From positions 682,001 to 746,000 of the forward strand of contig JAQOTA010000046.1 of the NCBI GenBank assembly GCA_029532415.1: 64,000 nucleotides of DNA, given 5' to 3'. Under the pieces are notes generated by a model. The model saw only the letters and a list, made by a program, of their open reading frames with translations, had not been told where the DNA came from and made no database searches. Source of the stretch: Marasmius tenuissimus (taxonomy: Eukaryota > Basidiomycota > Agaricomycetes > Agaricales > Marasmiaceae). The position numbers and the translations under genes were made by a program. Each line of letters begins with the position of its first letter. Within the stretch, counting starts at the first letter, position 1. Positions 24,901 through 34,426 of this stretch are shown in pieces.

Positions 24901-25465
24901 TGACAATCCGCTCACCGAGTACAACTCGGGCTTCCATAACTTGCAGAAGCGTCGTCGGATGCCACCTCTCTCAATCAAGACAGCAGCCGCCAGCCACTCG
25001 TCCACCTCTATCCCCGCGGCAGCCAAACCATCACAAGGCTCTAGTGCATCTGGCTCTACATCAGCACCAGCTCAGCTGCCTTCTCAGACCCCCAATATCT
25101 CTCCAGAGGACTCGTCTCTACACTCGCCGCTCACCGCCAGTCCAACCTTTGCCGGCACAGAAGCCAATTTGCGGCCCTCAGACGATGTTGTAGAACGGGC
25201 CCCTGGCGACCCAAACAGCGATGGAATTAGGTTCGAGTGTGAAATGGATGGGTTAGGGTTGGACAGCGAAGAGGATGAGACGGTTGCTGAGGTGCCAGTC
25301 GATGCATTGGAAGGGGATCCGACGTTTGATATCACAACGGAAAGCGACGTTGAGCTTTTCTCGGGGGAGGAGGATGGTTCAGGGGATGATTTTGGAGAGA
25401 CAGACTACGAGGATGATGAAGATGTTGTCGTTTATGTTTCGAGGAAGCACGGCATAAGTGTATAG
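21939..25465 (+). CDS. DUF6589 protein of unit B, intact
   Basis: Exons 21939-22814, 22868-23264, 23313-24399, 24459-24558 and 24614-25465 splice in phase to 3312 nt (1103 residues). An alternative start is Met at 21981. Layout: Ser/Pro-rich N-terminus; a basic coiled stretch (residues ~110-150); and a C-terminal half with the DUF6589 blocks, including NIDKSTIKG, AGDQLSLARLRALQNIRAG (GDQLS at 566-570), FENACLFLRDALYSYEL, GDSGRVVLVLKIWALSFRG and HGSNMSWEW. Then comes LMKSYEEHGVY, a Ser/Pro linker and an acidic tail. The role is undescribed. Asp of GDQLS and conserved downstream acidic residues make a nuclease/transposase-like active site conceivable; that is inference. It is paired head-to-head with the helicase. 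Confidence 0.8.
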
Positions 25466-25506
25466 AATAAAACAGAATTTTCATTCGAGGCTGTCATAGA
25501 ATTTGG

Positions 25507-25561
25507 CTAAGTAAAATGTCACATTTTTGTGACACGGTTCTGGGGCAAAGGTTGGTACCAG
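25507..25561 (-). repeat. Right terminal inverted repeat of unit B
   Basis: Inverse partner of 18623-18677, with four differences in 55. It runs outward CTAAGTAAAATGTCACA then GTGACACGGTTCTG and GTTGGT, directly into the right hairpin. Confidence 0.85.
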
Positions 25562-25617
25562 CCGTTCTCCAATCTTCGTGTCTTCCATGTGGTCATTTCC
25601 CTTTTGGAGAACGGCTG
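25559..25617 (+). repeat. Right-type hairpin module
   Basis: Perfect 14-bp stem: CAGCCGTTCTCCAA (25559-25572) with TTGGAGAACGGCTG (25604-25617). The loop contains CTTCCATGTGGTCATTTCCC. It sits at the outer edge of unit B's right repeat as module 3 sits at the left. The loop differs from the left-type loop. Confidence 0.78.
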
Positions 25618-25805
25618 AAACCGAGCCTACATCACCTGGGCCGCCGCCGCCGCAATTCATCATACTCGTCATTTTTTCGTGTGTATTCTGTGTTCCTCGC
25701 TTCAAGACTAATATCAGTACCATTTTTTCATTCTTACATGGGATGATGGAGTAGTACATTGCGGCAATTGGTGTCTGCAGAGTGGAAGACCGCGTTTGAA
25801 AGAGA

Positions 25806-25930
25806 CTTCGCTAAGTTGAAAAGTCGCAATTCCGTGATGCGGCTCTGAGAAGTTCTGAGGTCAAAGGCGATACCTCTTCCTTCCATGTGCTCGTTCCCCT
25901 TATGGAGGATGGCTAGAACTGAGCCTAGGC
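25806..25930 (+). repeat. Degenerate second right-end module
   Basis: Aligns with 25502-25625 in order: CGCTAAGT, TTCTGAGGTCAAAGG, CCTTCCATGTGCTCGTTCCC, GGAGGATGGCT and ACTGAGCC, against GGCTAAGT, TTCTGGGGCAAAGG, TCTTCCATGTGGTCATTTCC, GGAGAACGGCT and ACCGAGCC. The stem is no longer perfect. It looks like the right end of an older, lost element copy. Confidence 0.6.
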
Positions 25931-26091
25931 CCATACCATACCTACACCCATACCCGGCGTTCATTGCATAGTTACCCGGCTTCACCCAGCCTTCAAATGA
26001 TCGTGGCCCGTGAAGGCCTCATATACACCAGCAATTGCAAATGAATGCCCCCCCCCCAGTCTTTCCTTCACTCTCTCCCTCTCACTCAGCT

Positions 26092-26843
26092 ATGACCACC
26101 CATTTCTTCCAAGGCGCCGTGAATACAAGAATCGGGCACAACAGCGTGTTTCAACATATCGAAGGCAATGTGAATAACAACTACGTCAACTGTACAAGCT
26201 GTCAGAAGCGAGAGGAGGACCGGGTTGTGGTGTGTGGCTATCATTATTCTTTTTTTGTCAAGCAAAGCTAATATGCGTACTCCCGGAACCCAAAACAATC
26301 TCGGTTCAGGGAGTTCTTGATGGGTGACGTGTTTCTACGAGAGGAAACGTGGTCGCAGGAGGTGGACTTTGTCATCCGGAGACCTTCAACCAATCCATTT
26401 CGAAAACATGTAGAAGCCAGAGTCAAAGTTGTCAAGAAATACCACACCGCCACTATTTTCCCTCATATTGATCAGACGTTCGCCGTGATCACACTCGAAC
26501 CCAAGGATAAGAGGGATCAAGACACGACACGCTTGGTGAGCCGGAATTGAATTTTGAGGCTGAGTAGGACATTGACAAAGCTTTTTAGCTGTGGAAGATG
26601 GTCTACAAGGGCTATTCCACTCACAGGTATGGTGGAAGCATGAATGGGAGGGCTGAGCTACTCATATCTAGACTTTAGGGAACCTCAGTTCACTCATTTG
26701 CTGGGGTTAATGATGTCAGACATACCAACTTTCATACTGCATCAAGGTAAAATTATCCGTCTTCCTTGCAATATCAAGCTGACTCGGACGTAGAGCTGGT
26801 CAATGGATATGAGCTTGTGTGTCAGCATAATGGCACTGAGTAG
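26092..26843 (+). CDS. Truncated basidiomycete-specific N-terminal signalling-type protein
   Basis: Reads MTTHFFQGAVNTRIGHNS, then NVNNNYVNCTSCQKREEDR, an intron, FREFLMGDVFLREE, then exons WKMVYKGYSTH, DFREPQFTHLLGLMMSD.PTFILHQ and ELVNGYELV, ending at TAG 26841-26843. This order (G-N-NNY N-terminus, then MGDVFL, W-kD-ys, QLFG-like and ELVNG blocks) is one I know from many uncharacterised Agaricomycete proteins carrying a kinase-like or NLR-like N-terminal region. The usual downstream part is missing, so it is short or a remnant. Exon borders are approximate. A relic of the same family lies at 46250-46420 on the other strand. Confidence 0.5.
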
Positions 26844-27156
26844 CGTCGGCGAGAAGTTTGTGCTTCAAAACAACAAAGTGAAATATGAAAACGTCAGGTC
26901 ACCCAGGTAAACTCAGTAAAAGTTCCGGGTTCTTGTCATCCAAGTCGGTGTCGGCTTGTCCATAACATGCCGACGGTTGAGATTGCCATTCAGCAAGCAC
27001 CAAGGAATGCCAGGTGCCAGCAAATCCCGGGACGATCACATGGAACTCGTGATATTTGGACACTTGAGCTCTCGTTATACTGTTTCTCGAGCGGTTCTAT
27101 GTTCTTATGGTGCGGTTTTATGATGTAGTCAGACTCTATATTGTAATTACTCAGCA
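26844..27156. other. No feature recognised
   Basis: Bases between two converging genes. No frame or repeat I can support. Confidence 0.4.
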
Positions 27157-28605
27157 TCAATTAGTTTCGCCAGATAATAAAATATCTATCGTTTCCGCAA
27201 GCTCAGCAAACATTGTCCATCCACTTCCCAGTACATGAGATCCGGTCAGAGGCGGGTTACCTATCGCTTCATATGCGGCCTGCGCAACCACTTCGAACTC
27301 GTCACTGACCCAGCGTAAAACCTCTTTGCGTGGGGGCAGTCGACCCCTCAGTGCATCGACTGCCTGTGTGTCGACTGGGATACTGCAATCGACAAGACCA
27401 TATAATTCTGGACAGGCCATGATTTGGTTTGGAGTCGTTCCCGACGTTCGCACACCATCTTGCGTGCGGATCTTGTGCTTGTTCCAGTAGTCGACAAACT
27501 CGTCCAAGCAACCCTGAACGATTTTCGGCCAAAGCCAGTGGAAGAGGTCGCTGGAAAGGGTGTAAATGCATGTAATGACCATGATTTGCCAGTAAATGGA
27601 ACATACCAATGCAGAGGGTTCGTCGGCTGAAAGAGGCCATTGTTTTTGCCTTGCTCCAATACTTCTCTTATCCCGATACCGTTATACTTATGTAGCCATT
27701 TCCAGCAGCTCTCGATAGTGATGTTGTGTGTGCTCGTTAAAGCAACGAAGGGTGGATACTCGACTGTATCAAGGTCACTGAAGGCTGTTCTGCGAGTGCA
27801 AACGTGAGTAAATTCCACAATGCGGAGCAATGGGACATACCTCAGCGATACCTGTTGAGCATAAAGCTCCCCTGTCTCTGAGCCTTTATCGACTGTCATC
27901 TGAATCGGGATTTCTGTGCAACGAAATCAGAAGAAGCTCTTAACCGCCGGCTTGAATGATGACTTACTGCCATTCTTTTCGATGACATCCAGGTGTAGAT
28001 GCCCCACCGCATCAGCCTTCCTGGCGTCAGGAACCACAACAAGAAGCTCGATTTTTCTGACATGCTGGCGAAATCCATATATCGCGATTCCAACAGGGCC
28101 CATTCGCAAAGCTGAAGAACATAACTTTTCATGGCCGTCAGCATGCAGCTCTTGCCAAGGGCCTAGTTGCAGTAGCTTTCCACGCGGCAGGGAGATGTGA
28201 CGTCCTGGCCGGCGAAGAATGAACCCTTCAGGCGCAAAGGTTTTCATAATCTGACGAATCTCGTCCCTAATAAAGCCCATGAGTATGTTTGGAGGGAGCA
28301 AACACAGGTCGAAAGTACCTGGGAATGATGTTGTGTTCCCTGGCGAGCATATCTTGTATTGCCTGAGGACCGTTGCGGCGGTACTGATCATCCTCAATCT
28401 TCTCGACGACAAGGCTCCTCTTGACCTCCTCAGACAGCTTCTTCTTATTCTTACGAGAGGTGTTAGTGATCTTGAGTTCTTTCATTGCCTTGTACAGATT
28501 TGTCTTCCTTTCCTGTCACAAGTGTCAGAATGGGTCTCAACAATTATGCAGGAAGAAAACATACCCAACAACCCAACTGTGGTCCGCTTTAAGGCGCGCA
28601 ATCAT
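27157..28605 (-). CDS. Integrase core domain (DDE) protein
   Basis: A stand-alone retroviral-integrase-like catalytic core of the kind common in Agaricomycetes; such proteins derive from transposons and their cell role is unknown. Exons on the minus strand: about 28605-28565, 28512-28319, 28266-27968, 27913-27841, 27789-27607 and 27550-27157, GT..AG. Catalytic triad candidates: Asp in LHADGHEK, Asp in MTVDKGSET, Glu in NITIESCWKW. Downstream are DLFHWLWPKIVQ and a conserved C-terminal part. An N-terminal HTH-like region (EEVKRSL..QAIQDMLAREHNIIPR) precedes the core. Upstream of 28605 the same frame continues but has a TGA at 28675-28677, and phase at the first intron is doubtful, so the start may instead be Met 28485. 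The core has no lesion. Confidence 0.72.
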
Positions 28606-29123
28606 TTCTGCAGTACCGAGACGTTCTTCGGTATAGGAAATGAACGATGCTTTGAGAACATCATCCGGCGGGCTTCACCAAGTGCGGACAGCTGGGGTAG
28701 GAAGAGTTATCATACGGATACCGTTGTCGTGGCCATTCACCCCGGCAGGATTAGGCATCTGAGTCAGAGGAGGGTGAGATGGATGTGACAACATTATTCT
28801 GCAGCTTTTATAGAGAGGGCACGTTCGCGGGACAAGAGCAAGATAGGGGTGTATTAGGGAGTAGGAGAGATGTGTGGAGAGTTAAGCACAGGTACAATAT
28901 GAGATGAGCAAGACAGGGATGATTCAGACAGTAGAAGAGTGCAGATAAGTATGAAACCGCATGTCAATTGTCTGACAAGTAATAAATAAGACAAAGAATG
29001 GAGAGAAGCAAGTCCGAAATCGGAGACCAAGACACCGATGGGAGGTTATGGAAATGGGAGAGTCGCGAAAGAAAGAGAAGAGATGAAGTATTAGGGTATT
29101 CTGGTGAAGCTGAGACAGGGCGG
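28606..29123. other. Intergenic, no gene
   Basis: Holds the possible 5' leader of the integrase-core gene and the 3' flank of the alpha-kinase gene. Repeated GAGAGATG/GACAGGGATG-like purine-rich words near 28800-28940; nothing else. Confidence 0.4.
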
Positions 29124-32100
29124 CTAGTCATGAATCTGGAGGGAACGCCCAGCATTGTCCTCGTCATCTGAGGGATCGTTGCTACTCGCTTTGCTACTGG
29201 ATGGTCGCCCGCCACGCCCCCGTCCCCTACCACCTCTTCCTCCCCTTTGCTTTGTCCCGCCTCTCTTTGCAGAGCTCGGGCCAAGTCCAACATCCTCAAG
29301 GAGTTTGCCGTATTCGTTGTCTCCCACAGACTTGGGAAACGGTTCAAGTCCCAAGTCACGGCAGAGGTTGTTGCAGTAGTGCTTCTGTTGGAATACCTTG
29401 ATGCCATCCTCGCCGTGATCACCAGGGCCAGTCTCGCTGCAAAGTGATTTTCAGTCAATCGGAAGGCTTTGCCAAAACTCCTCGACACTTACCCTTTGTC
29501 TTCACTATGGGTCATTGCATCGAATAGAACGCGCTTTGATACATTGCCAGTTGACATGGCGGTCGAGGCTGTGCAGGAGGGTCATGAGAAATACACGAAC
29601 ATCGAGACGCTGGCGACTCACACTGCAAATCCACAAAGACAAGCCGGAAGAGCGACCAAGCCCAAGTGAAATGAGTGAAAGATGACATGGTCATGTAGGG
29701 CAACGTTTGTTTGTTGCTCTGAGTGAGAGTACCACTGTACTTTGTGACGTGTTGCGTGTGCAATGGCTCAATAAGCCAAGTCACTGCAACTCTTGGCCCG
29801 TCCTCATGAGATCTGTCTTGTGTAATTAGCATGGTTTGGTCAATGTAATCAGCGCTGGTGATCCCAGAGGCCTTTGAGGGGGTCTGCGAGACACCAATGA
29901 CTTCATGTGCAATCTGACAGTCAATGAACTCAAAATCTAGAAGCCAGATCAGCCTGAAAACCAAAGAAAGTCCAAGGATCTCGCACCATCGGTGACACTC
30001 ATCTGTCGTTTTCTGGCCTCGCAATAGTATGCCTTCAGGAAGTAATCACCACGGTATTGAGTTCGGAGCTCGGCGGTGAGGTATTCTTCATTCTGGACCA
30101 GTGTTAAGGCCTGTGTCAGCTGGCTGGCATTCGCACCACCACGGGGCAGGCCCCTGTCTGGAATCTCTGCAAAGCGTTTGGCCACATAGACCTTGTTCCC
30201 AGAGATCATCTAAAGGACCATTGTTAGCGCAGAGAAATAACTAAGTCTCAACCCTTACCTTATAAACCAGCTTTGATGATCTGTGGGCGATTGGTTCCGC
30301 CTCATTAGTAACATCTACCGTGTTTCCATCTTCCCAATCAATGTAAACCTCTCCGTCATCAAGGTGCTCGATTTTTGTGAACACCAGTTTGACTGTCTCT
30401 GGAGTCTTGGAGACAGGTCTCCCGAAGGAAGAACCTAAGCCACCCATGCAAAATGTGGACACCAGTGGCTCGGGCGCTGCATTGAACAGGATCAACATGT
30501 GAACGTAAACATCAAAGAGAAAGTCGAACCTGGACGCTTTGTACTGCGTAGCTCCTCTTCATCTGACTCCTCTTCTAGTGCCCGTTTACCAGTAGAGGCG
30601 AACAGATCTTCCGGAAGTGACCCAAGCTGCTTCTCAATCTATCACGAGGGTCAGCCAAGAACAACACCAAGAGCCGATGCATTCGTACCTTTGGGATCCT
30701 CAAGACGACCCAAAACGTGATATATTGGTCTCCCGTGGCTACACCCAACTTGCGCCTGCCTCCAGTTGAAGTGGGCCCTCCTTCAAACCACCACTTCTTG
30801 CTAGTAGGTAGGTTGACATGTGTATCGTAAATCTGACCTAGGGTTGCATCCTCGCCGATAATGAAGTCGACGTTTTCAGGAAAACAAATCCAGTAGTCAT
30901 TGCTATAGAAAATGTAAAATCAGTATGGAGTTCCGACCAACACCACAGACAAAAACTGACTGCTCGAGTTTGCCCTGTGTATTGTCCTCCCAGAAGCGGT
31001 TATTGACTCGCGTGACGACCATATCTTGGATGATATCTAACCCATTTCCCCTGAGATGAATGAATATCTGTGGAAGGCATAGAGGCAAACCTGAGAGGGG
31101 TCTGTCCGCTGGGTATGATCCTGGTTGAACTCTGATGGCATTGATAGGCTTTCTATTCTTATCATTCATGAAGATGCAGAACATATTAATGATACAAGCT
31201 ACTATGTGGTCAGTAACGCATGACCACTCGAAGAAATGCAGGACATACTGTTAGAGGTCCGGCTTTGGCGCAGGAGAGCAATGTTGTTGTTCTGAATGGC
31301 CGCTTTGGTCGCTTTGGCGGCATTCATCTTATCCTGGAAACCACTCAACAAACCCCCAGCCGTGGAAGGGCCTTGAGATGTGGACTGCGTGGCCATCTGG
31401 AGGCTGGTCTGTGTCTGTCCCACGCCACCCAATTCAGGAGGAGCAGCGGCCACTACAACAGAGGATGTCATCAGCCGCGGTTCAAGCACCGTAGCAGATA
31501 CTTACATTGCTTGCATGCACCACATAGAGTTCCGACCATGTTCTTGCTGCACATGCCGCAGCCAGTACACTTGGCCATGTCCTGGGGCAGAAAGCAGCTT
31601 AGTTAGTCTAAGCTATTGAGCCAGCATAGTTAAATGCACAGTGAGATGAAACTAAAACCTCACATATTGACTATAAGAGAATTCTTGTGTTCTTGTAGAT
31701 GCTTGCTAGAGGTGATAATCGAGTAGATTGTCCTAAAGCTTTGAGACGCAAAGTCTCCAGCTTTTATACAAGAGTCCTTGTCTATCTACAAGTCATAGAA
31801 CATAGGTAAGTGAGAATATAGCATATGGTACATATTGCATATCAGTAAGCATAAGTGCTCGAAGAGCAGAGTGAGTAAGTAGGCATAGTCATACTAGCTT
31901 TCTATCTAAGTAATCTAGAGAGAAAGCTCAGTCAGCTTTGAACGCTATTGGGTGCAAAGCTGAACCTTGTTATAAACCATAGAGATAAGGTGTGAGTACT
32001 GACTAACTACAGAGTCTGTCTGAGTAAGTACAGGATCTTTCATACGAGTGCAAGTGTCATAGTGAAAGAGTCTATAAATAATAGACGCGTAAACAACACG

Positions 32101-32364
32101 TCAATAAAGTGTATCACATGGTATTCACATGTTCAACATAAGCTGCCCAGTAAGGAATGAAGGAGCACATACGCAATAACGCTGTTGCTCTTGAGGGTTA
32201 TCCTTGTGCCTCACATCAACGAGAAAGCAGGTAGCACAAAGCCTGGCTGCCTTCTTGTTGGGAAATACCTCAGCGCAACCATCACCAGCATTGTCGCCCC
32301 GACATTGAGTTACATCGAGGTCGGCATTCTGCTGAGAGTATGAGTTGAATCCTTCGGAGGACAT
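29124..32364 (-). CDS. Alpha-type protein kinase, 11 exons
   Basis: Alpha-kinases are atypical Ser/Thr kinases (eEF2K/MHCK fold), strongly expanded in Agaricomycetes. Exons: 32364-32173, 31581-31506, 31452-31249, 31201-30961, 30902-30689, 30638-30530, 30476-30259, 30209-29987, 29936-29622, 29568-29493 and 29436-29124. They sum to 2181 nt (726 residues) with agreeing phases. Two N-terminal Cys-rich clusters (CRGD..CATC; CTGCGMCSKN..CGAC) look like zinc fingers. The kinase part has YVAKRF with the nucleotide-binding Lys, TWLIEPL, KYSGTL, LVFVDLQ, RVLFDAMTHSED, the GDHGEDGI loop, and the zinc site HYCNNLC typical of the fold. The tail is an RGG-rich stretch and an acidic end. Intron 1 is enlarged by a solo LTR; intron 4 begins GTCAGT. 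Confidence 0.86.
31614..32138 (-). mobile_element. Solo LTR with TAAGC target duplication, in alpha-kinase intron 1
   Basis: A 525-bp LTR (minus-strand sense begins TGTTGAAC, ends GGCTCAATA) flanked by TAAGC at 31609-31613 and 32139-32143. It contains a TTTATAGA box near 32070. The same LTR family is at 36828-37345 and 62902-63357. Removing it and one TAAGC leaves an intron of about 60 bp with normal GT..AG ends. Confidence 0.85.
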
Positions 32365-33179
32365 AATGAGAAGAAGATAGCTCGAGTGGAAGTAAAGACT
32401 GAAGCACGAGTGGGTTGTTCAATGAGTGAACTGCTGGTCAAAGGAATATTTGAACAGAATTTATATGAATCCAACAACTAAAACATGGATTTCGAGTCCT
32501 CTTGTTTGGAAAGACTACAATGGAACTCTTGTGCAAAAAATTCATAACGGGTAGCCACCCCTCAAGCGCTCCACGGACGATCACCGCTGTACTGCTCACC
32601 GACCATTCATGCGCGCTTCCCAGGCGTTTGACCTCAGGGCATTAGCATTTCGAACGATTTGCTGTGCATTAGCCTGATCTGCTGAGCATGTGAGAATCTC
32701 GTCAAAAGAAAAAAAGAAAAAAATTCATACTCTGTATATCGCAACAAGCTACACACATTGTGCTGGGGAGCTTGTAGGCAATCACGCCACAAAGGGAGCA
32801 CTGATCAAAAGTCTGCAGCCCCTTGAGTCAAAAATAGGGAGGAAACTGGGAGTCAAACACCGACCGCAATCAACCAACGGATGTCGGGTTGGCTGTCTAA
32901 GCTGTTCAGCAATATGCACCGGGCACATAGTCCACTGGCCATCTTGAGCGAGAAACTTGCATTGCAGGACTCGCCCGGTACGTCTGATGTGCATAGCGAG
33001 GTCGATTCCATTGAAGACACCGGCAGGAAGGGAAGATGGCCGTTTGGGAAGAGTTAGGGGATCGCAAGAGGGGCCAGCCAAGCAGGGTGAAAACCGAACC
33101 CACGGGTGTTCCACATGGTGTTGGTACCTTTATACGTCTTGTTGATCACTGTTGCCAGCTACCCCTCCAAATCAAAGAA
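32365..33179. other. Alpha-kinase 5' flank and unassigned sequence
   Basis: The first part must carry the alpha-kinase promoter; no motif stands out. A minus-strand frame at 32782-33114 reads LPAGVFNGIDLAMHIRRTG and may be part of a decayed gene continuing from 33966, but I do not recognise it. Confidence 0.35.
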
Positions 33180-33770
33180 CTTCTGAGAGTCGCTCAAAAT
33201 CTTTGAGGACACACACGCGACTTGCGTCGCGGTGAATTTAGGGGAGAAGGAGAGGAGAGTTGCAGTTCAGTCACAACAAATTGGAGCCTAATCCTGAGAT
33301 CAATGTACCTTTATTCAGATACTCGGGACGCGTTAGGATCCAAAGCCGTAAAAAAGGTTGCGACGCATGTACAGGAACTGACATCTTGAAAACCAGATCC
33401 AGTGGGAAGTCGCTCAGGATTTCTGAGAACTGGCGCACGTCTTGCGACGTGGCCAAGGTGGAGACGGTGGAGAACGACTTGTCACTTGTTAGTTCCAGTA
33501 GATAGACAGTCAGTCGAAGAGAAATGTACCTTTTCTGCAAAGATAGGAAGGGAACGAATAAACCCGCGACAAATGGTCAGTAAGACCAGCCGTATGACAA
33601 CAGCCGTCGAACCCACCCTTGAAGAATTGGCGGCGCAGCGTTGGACGCATGAATATATTTGAAATGCACCAAACCAAGGTCGCTCAGAATCTCTGAAGAT
33701 GAGCGCACATCTTGCAACGTGGCTATGGAATGGGAAGAGACTCGGGCGGAGAAATGAAGCTGGAATAGTT
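33180..33770 (-). repeat. Three tandem F-box-like exon modules, decayed
   Basis: A module recurs at about 33186-33230, 33403-33470 and 33680-33740: AAGTCGCTCAGGATTTCTGA, then CACGTCTTGCGACGTGGCC and variants. On the minus strand it reads SxxATxQDVRxxSEILSDxPLDLVFK, reminiscent of the start of an F-box, in one copy; the others are degraded. Intron-like GT..AG gaps separate modules. A decayed F-box gene with duplicated exons is the best reading, with low certainty. Confidence 0.35.
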
Positions 33771-33885
33771 GTGAGCGGGATAGGAAAAGAAACAAAAAGG
33801 CTTGACTTACCGATGACGGAGCCACACTGCAAGATGCAAAGCACAGAGGTAGGGCATTGCTGACGCGGCCTGGCAGTGGCAGTAG

Positions 33886-33969
33886 GTTGTGTGCTGCTGG
33901 GCGGTAAACCTTAACCGTGGGAACTGCGTAGTTCTCACGGATAAGGTTTACCGCCCGGCAGCCCACAAC
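33886..33969. repeat. 84-nt near-perfect palindrome
   Basis: Arms 33886-33925 and 33930-33969 are complementary at 36 of 40 positions around a GCGT loop. The inner part contains GGGCGGTAAACCTTA and its complement. It could be a very short foldback MITE or an extruding hairpin. Three of the four mismatches are T/C-G/A type changes. Confidence 0.85.
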
Positions 33970-34426
33970 ACAATGACCTCAGCGCCCTCCATGGTGCCCG
34001 TCAATGTTAATACCTCTCAACGCTGCCAGCACCTTTTGGTACCGCCAACACCCGCCAACACCACCAAACGGTAGCCATTTGCATACCATATGTATGGTTT
34101 GTCCCTCCCTCTTCAATTGTCCTGGGCACTGAGTTTTTGTCCGCAGTCCTCTTTTCCAAGGCCTGTTCATTCCGCTGCAAAGACTTTTGCGTGCATTGTC
34201 CTCGAAGCACTTTGAGCGACTCGCACTTAGCCCGTTATCTCTCCGTGCGATTCAATTGTTTCTTACCTTTGCAAAGGTAAGTAAATCATGAATCACGATT
34301 CAACCTTGAGTGGCTTATATTCCTTTACATCCAATTGCTCGCCACAACGAAGGTTGTGCACGTGTCCTTGAGAATACTCGAGTGACGTTTCGTATTTTCT
34401 AGGTCTCACACATCCAGCTACTTCCA

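Larger units (their letters stand above)
18623..25561. mobile_element. Unit B: candidate RecQ + DUF6589 transposon
   Basis: A ~6.9 kb segment with 55-bp inverted terminal repeats enclosing a helicase relic (18843-21845, minus) and an intact DUF6589 gene (21939-25465, plus). It abuts unit A with only the shared hairpin module between them. Protein similarity to unit A is clear but far from identical and non-coding parts have diverged, so the two are separate insertions or an old tandem duplication rather than a recent copy. No homologous insertion site without the element is available here to prove mobility. Confidence 0.72.

Noticed and set aside
11892..25561. Subtelomeric telomere-linked RecQ helicase genes
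   Set aside because: Fungal telomere-linked helicases are RecQ-like, but no telomere repeat is seen and each copy is paired with DUF6589 inside inverted repeats. Kept only as an alternative.
29155..29447. Plus-strand Pro/Arg-rich frames
   Set aside because: Antisense shadows of the RGG-rich last exon of the alpha-kinase gene.
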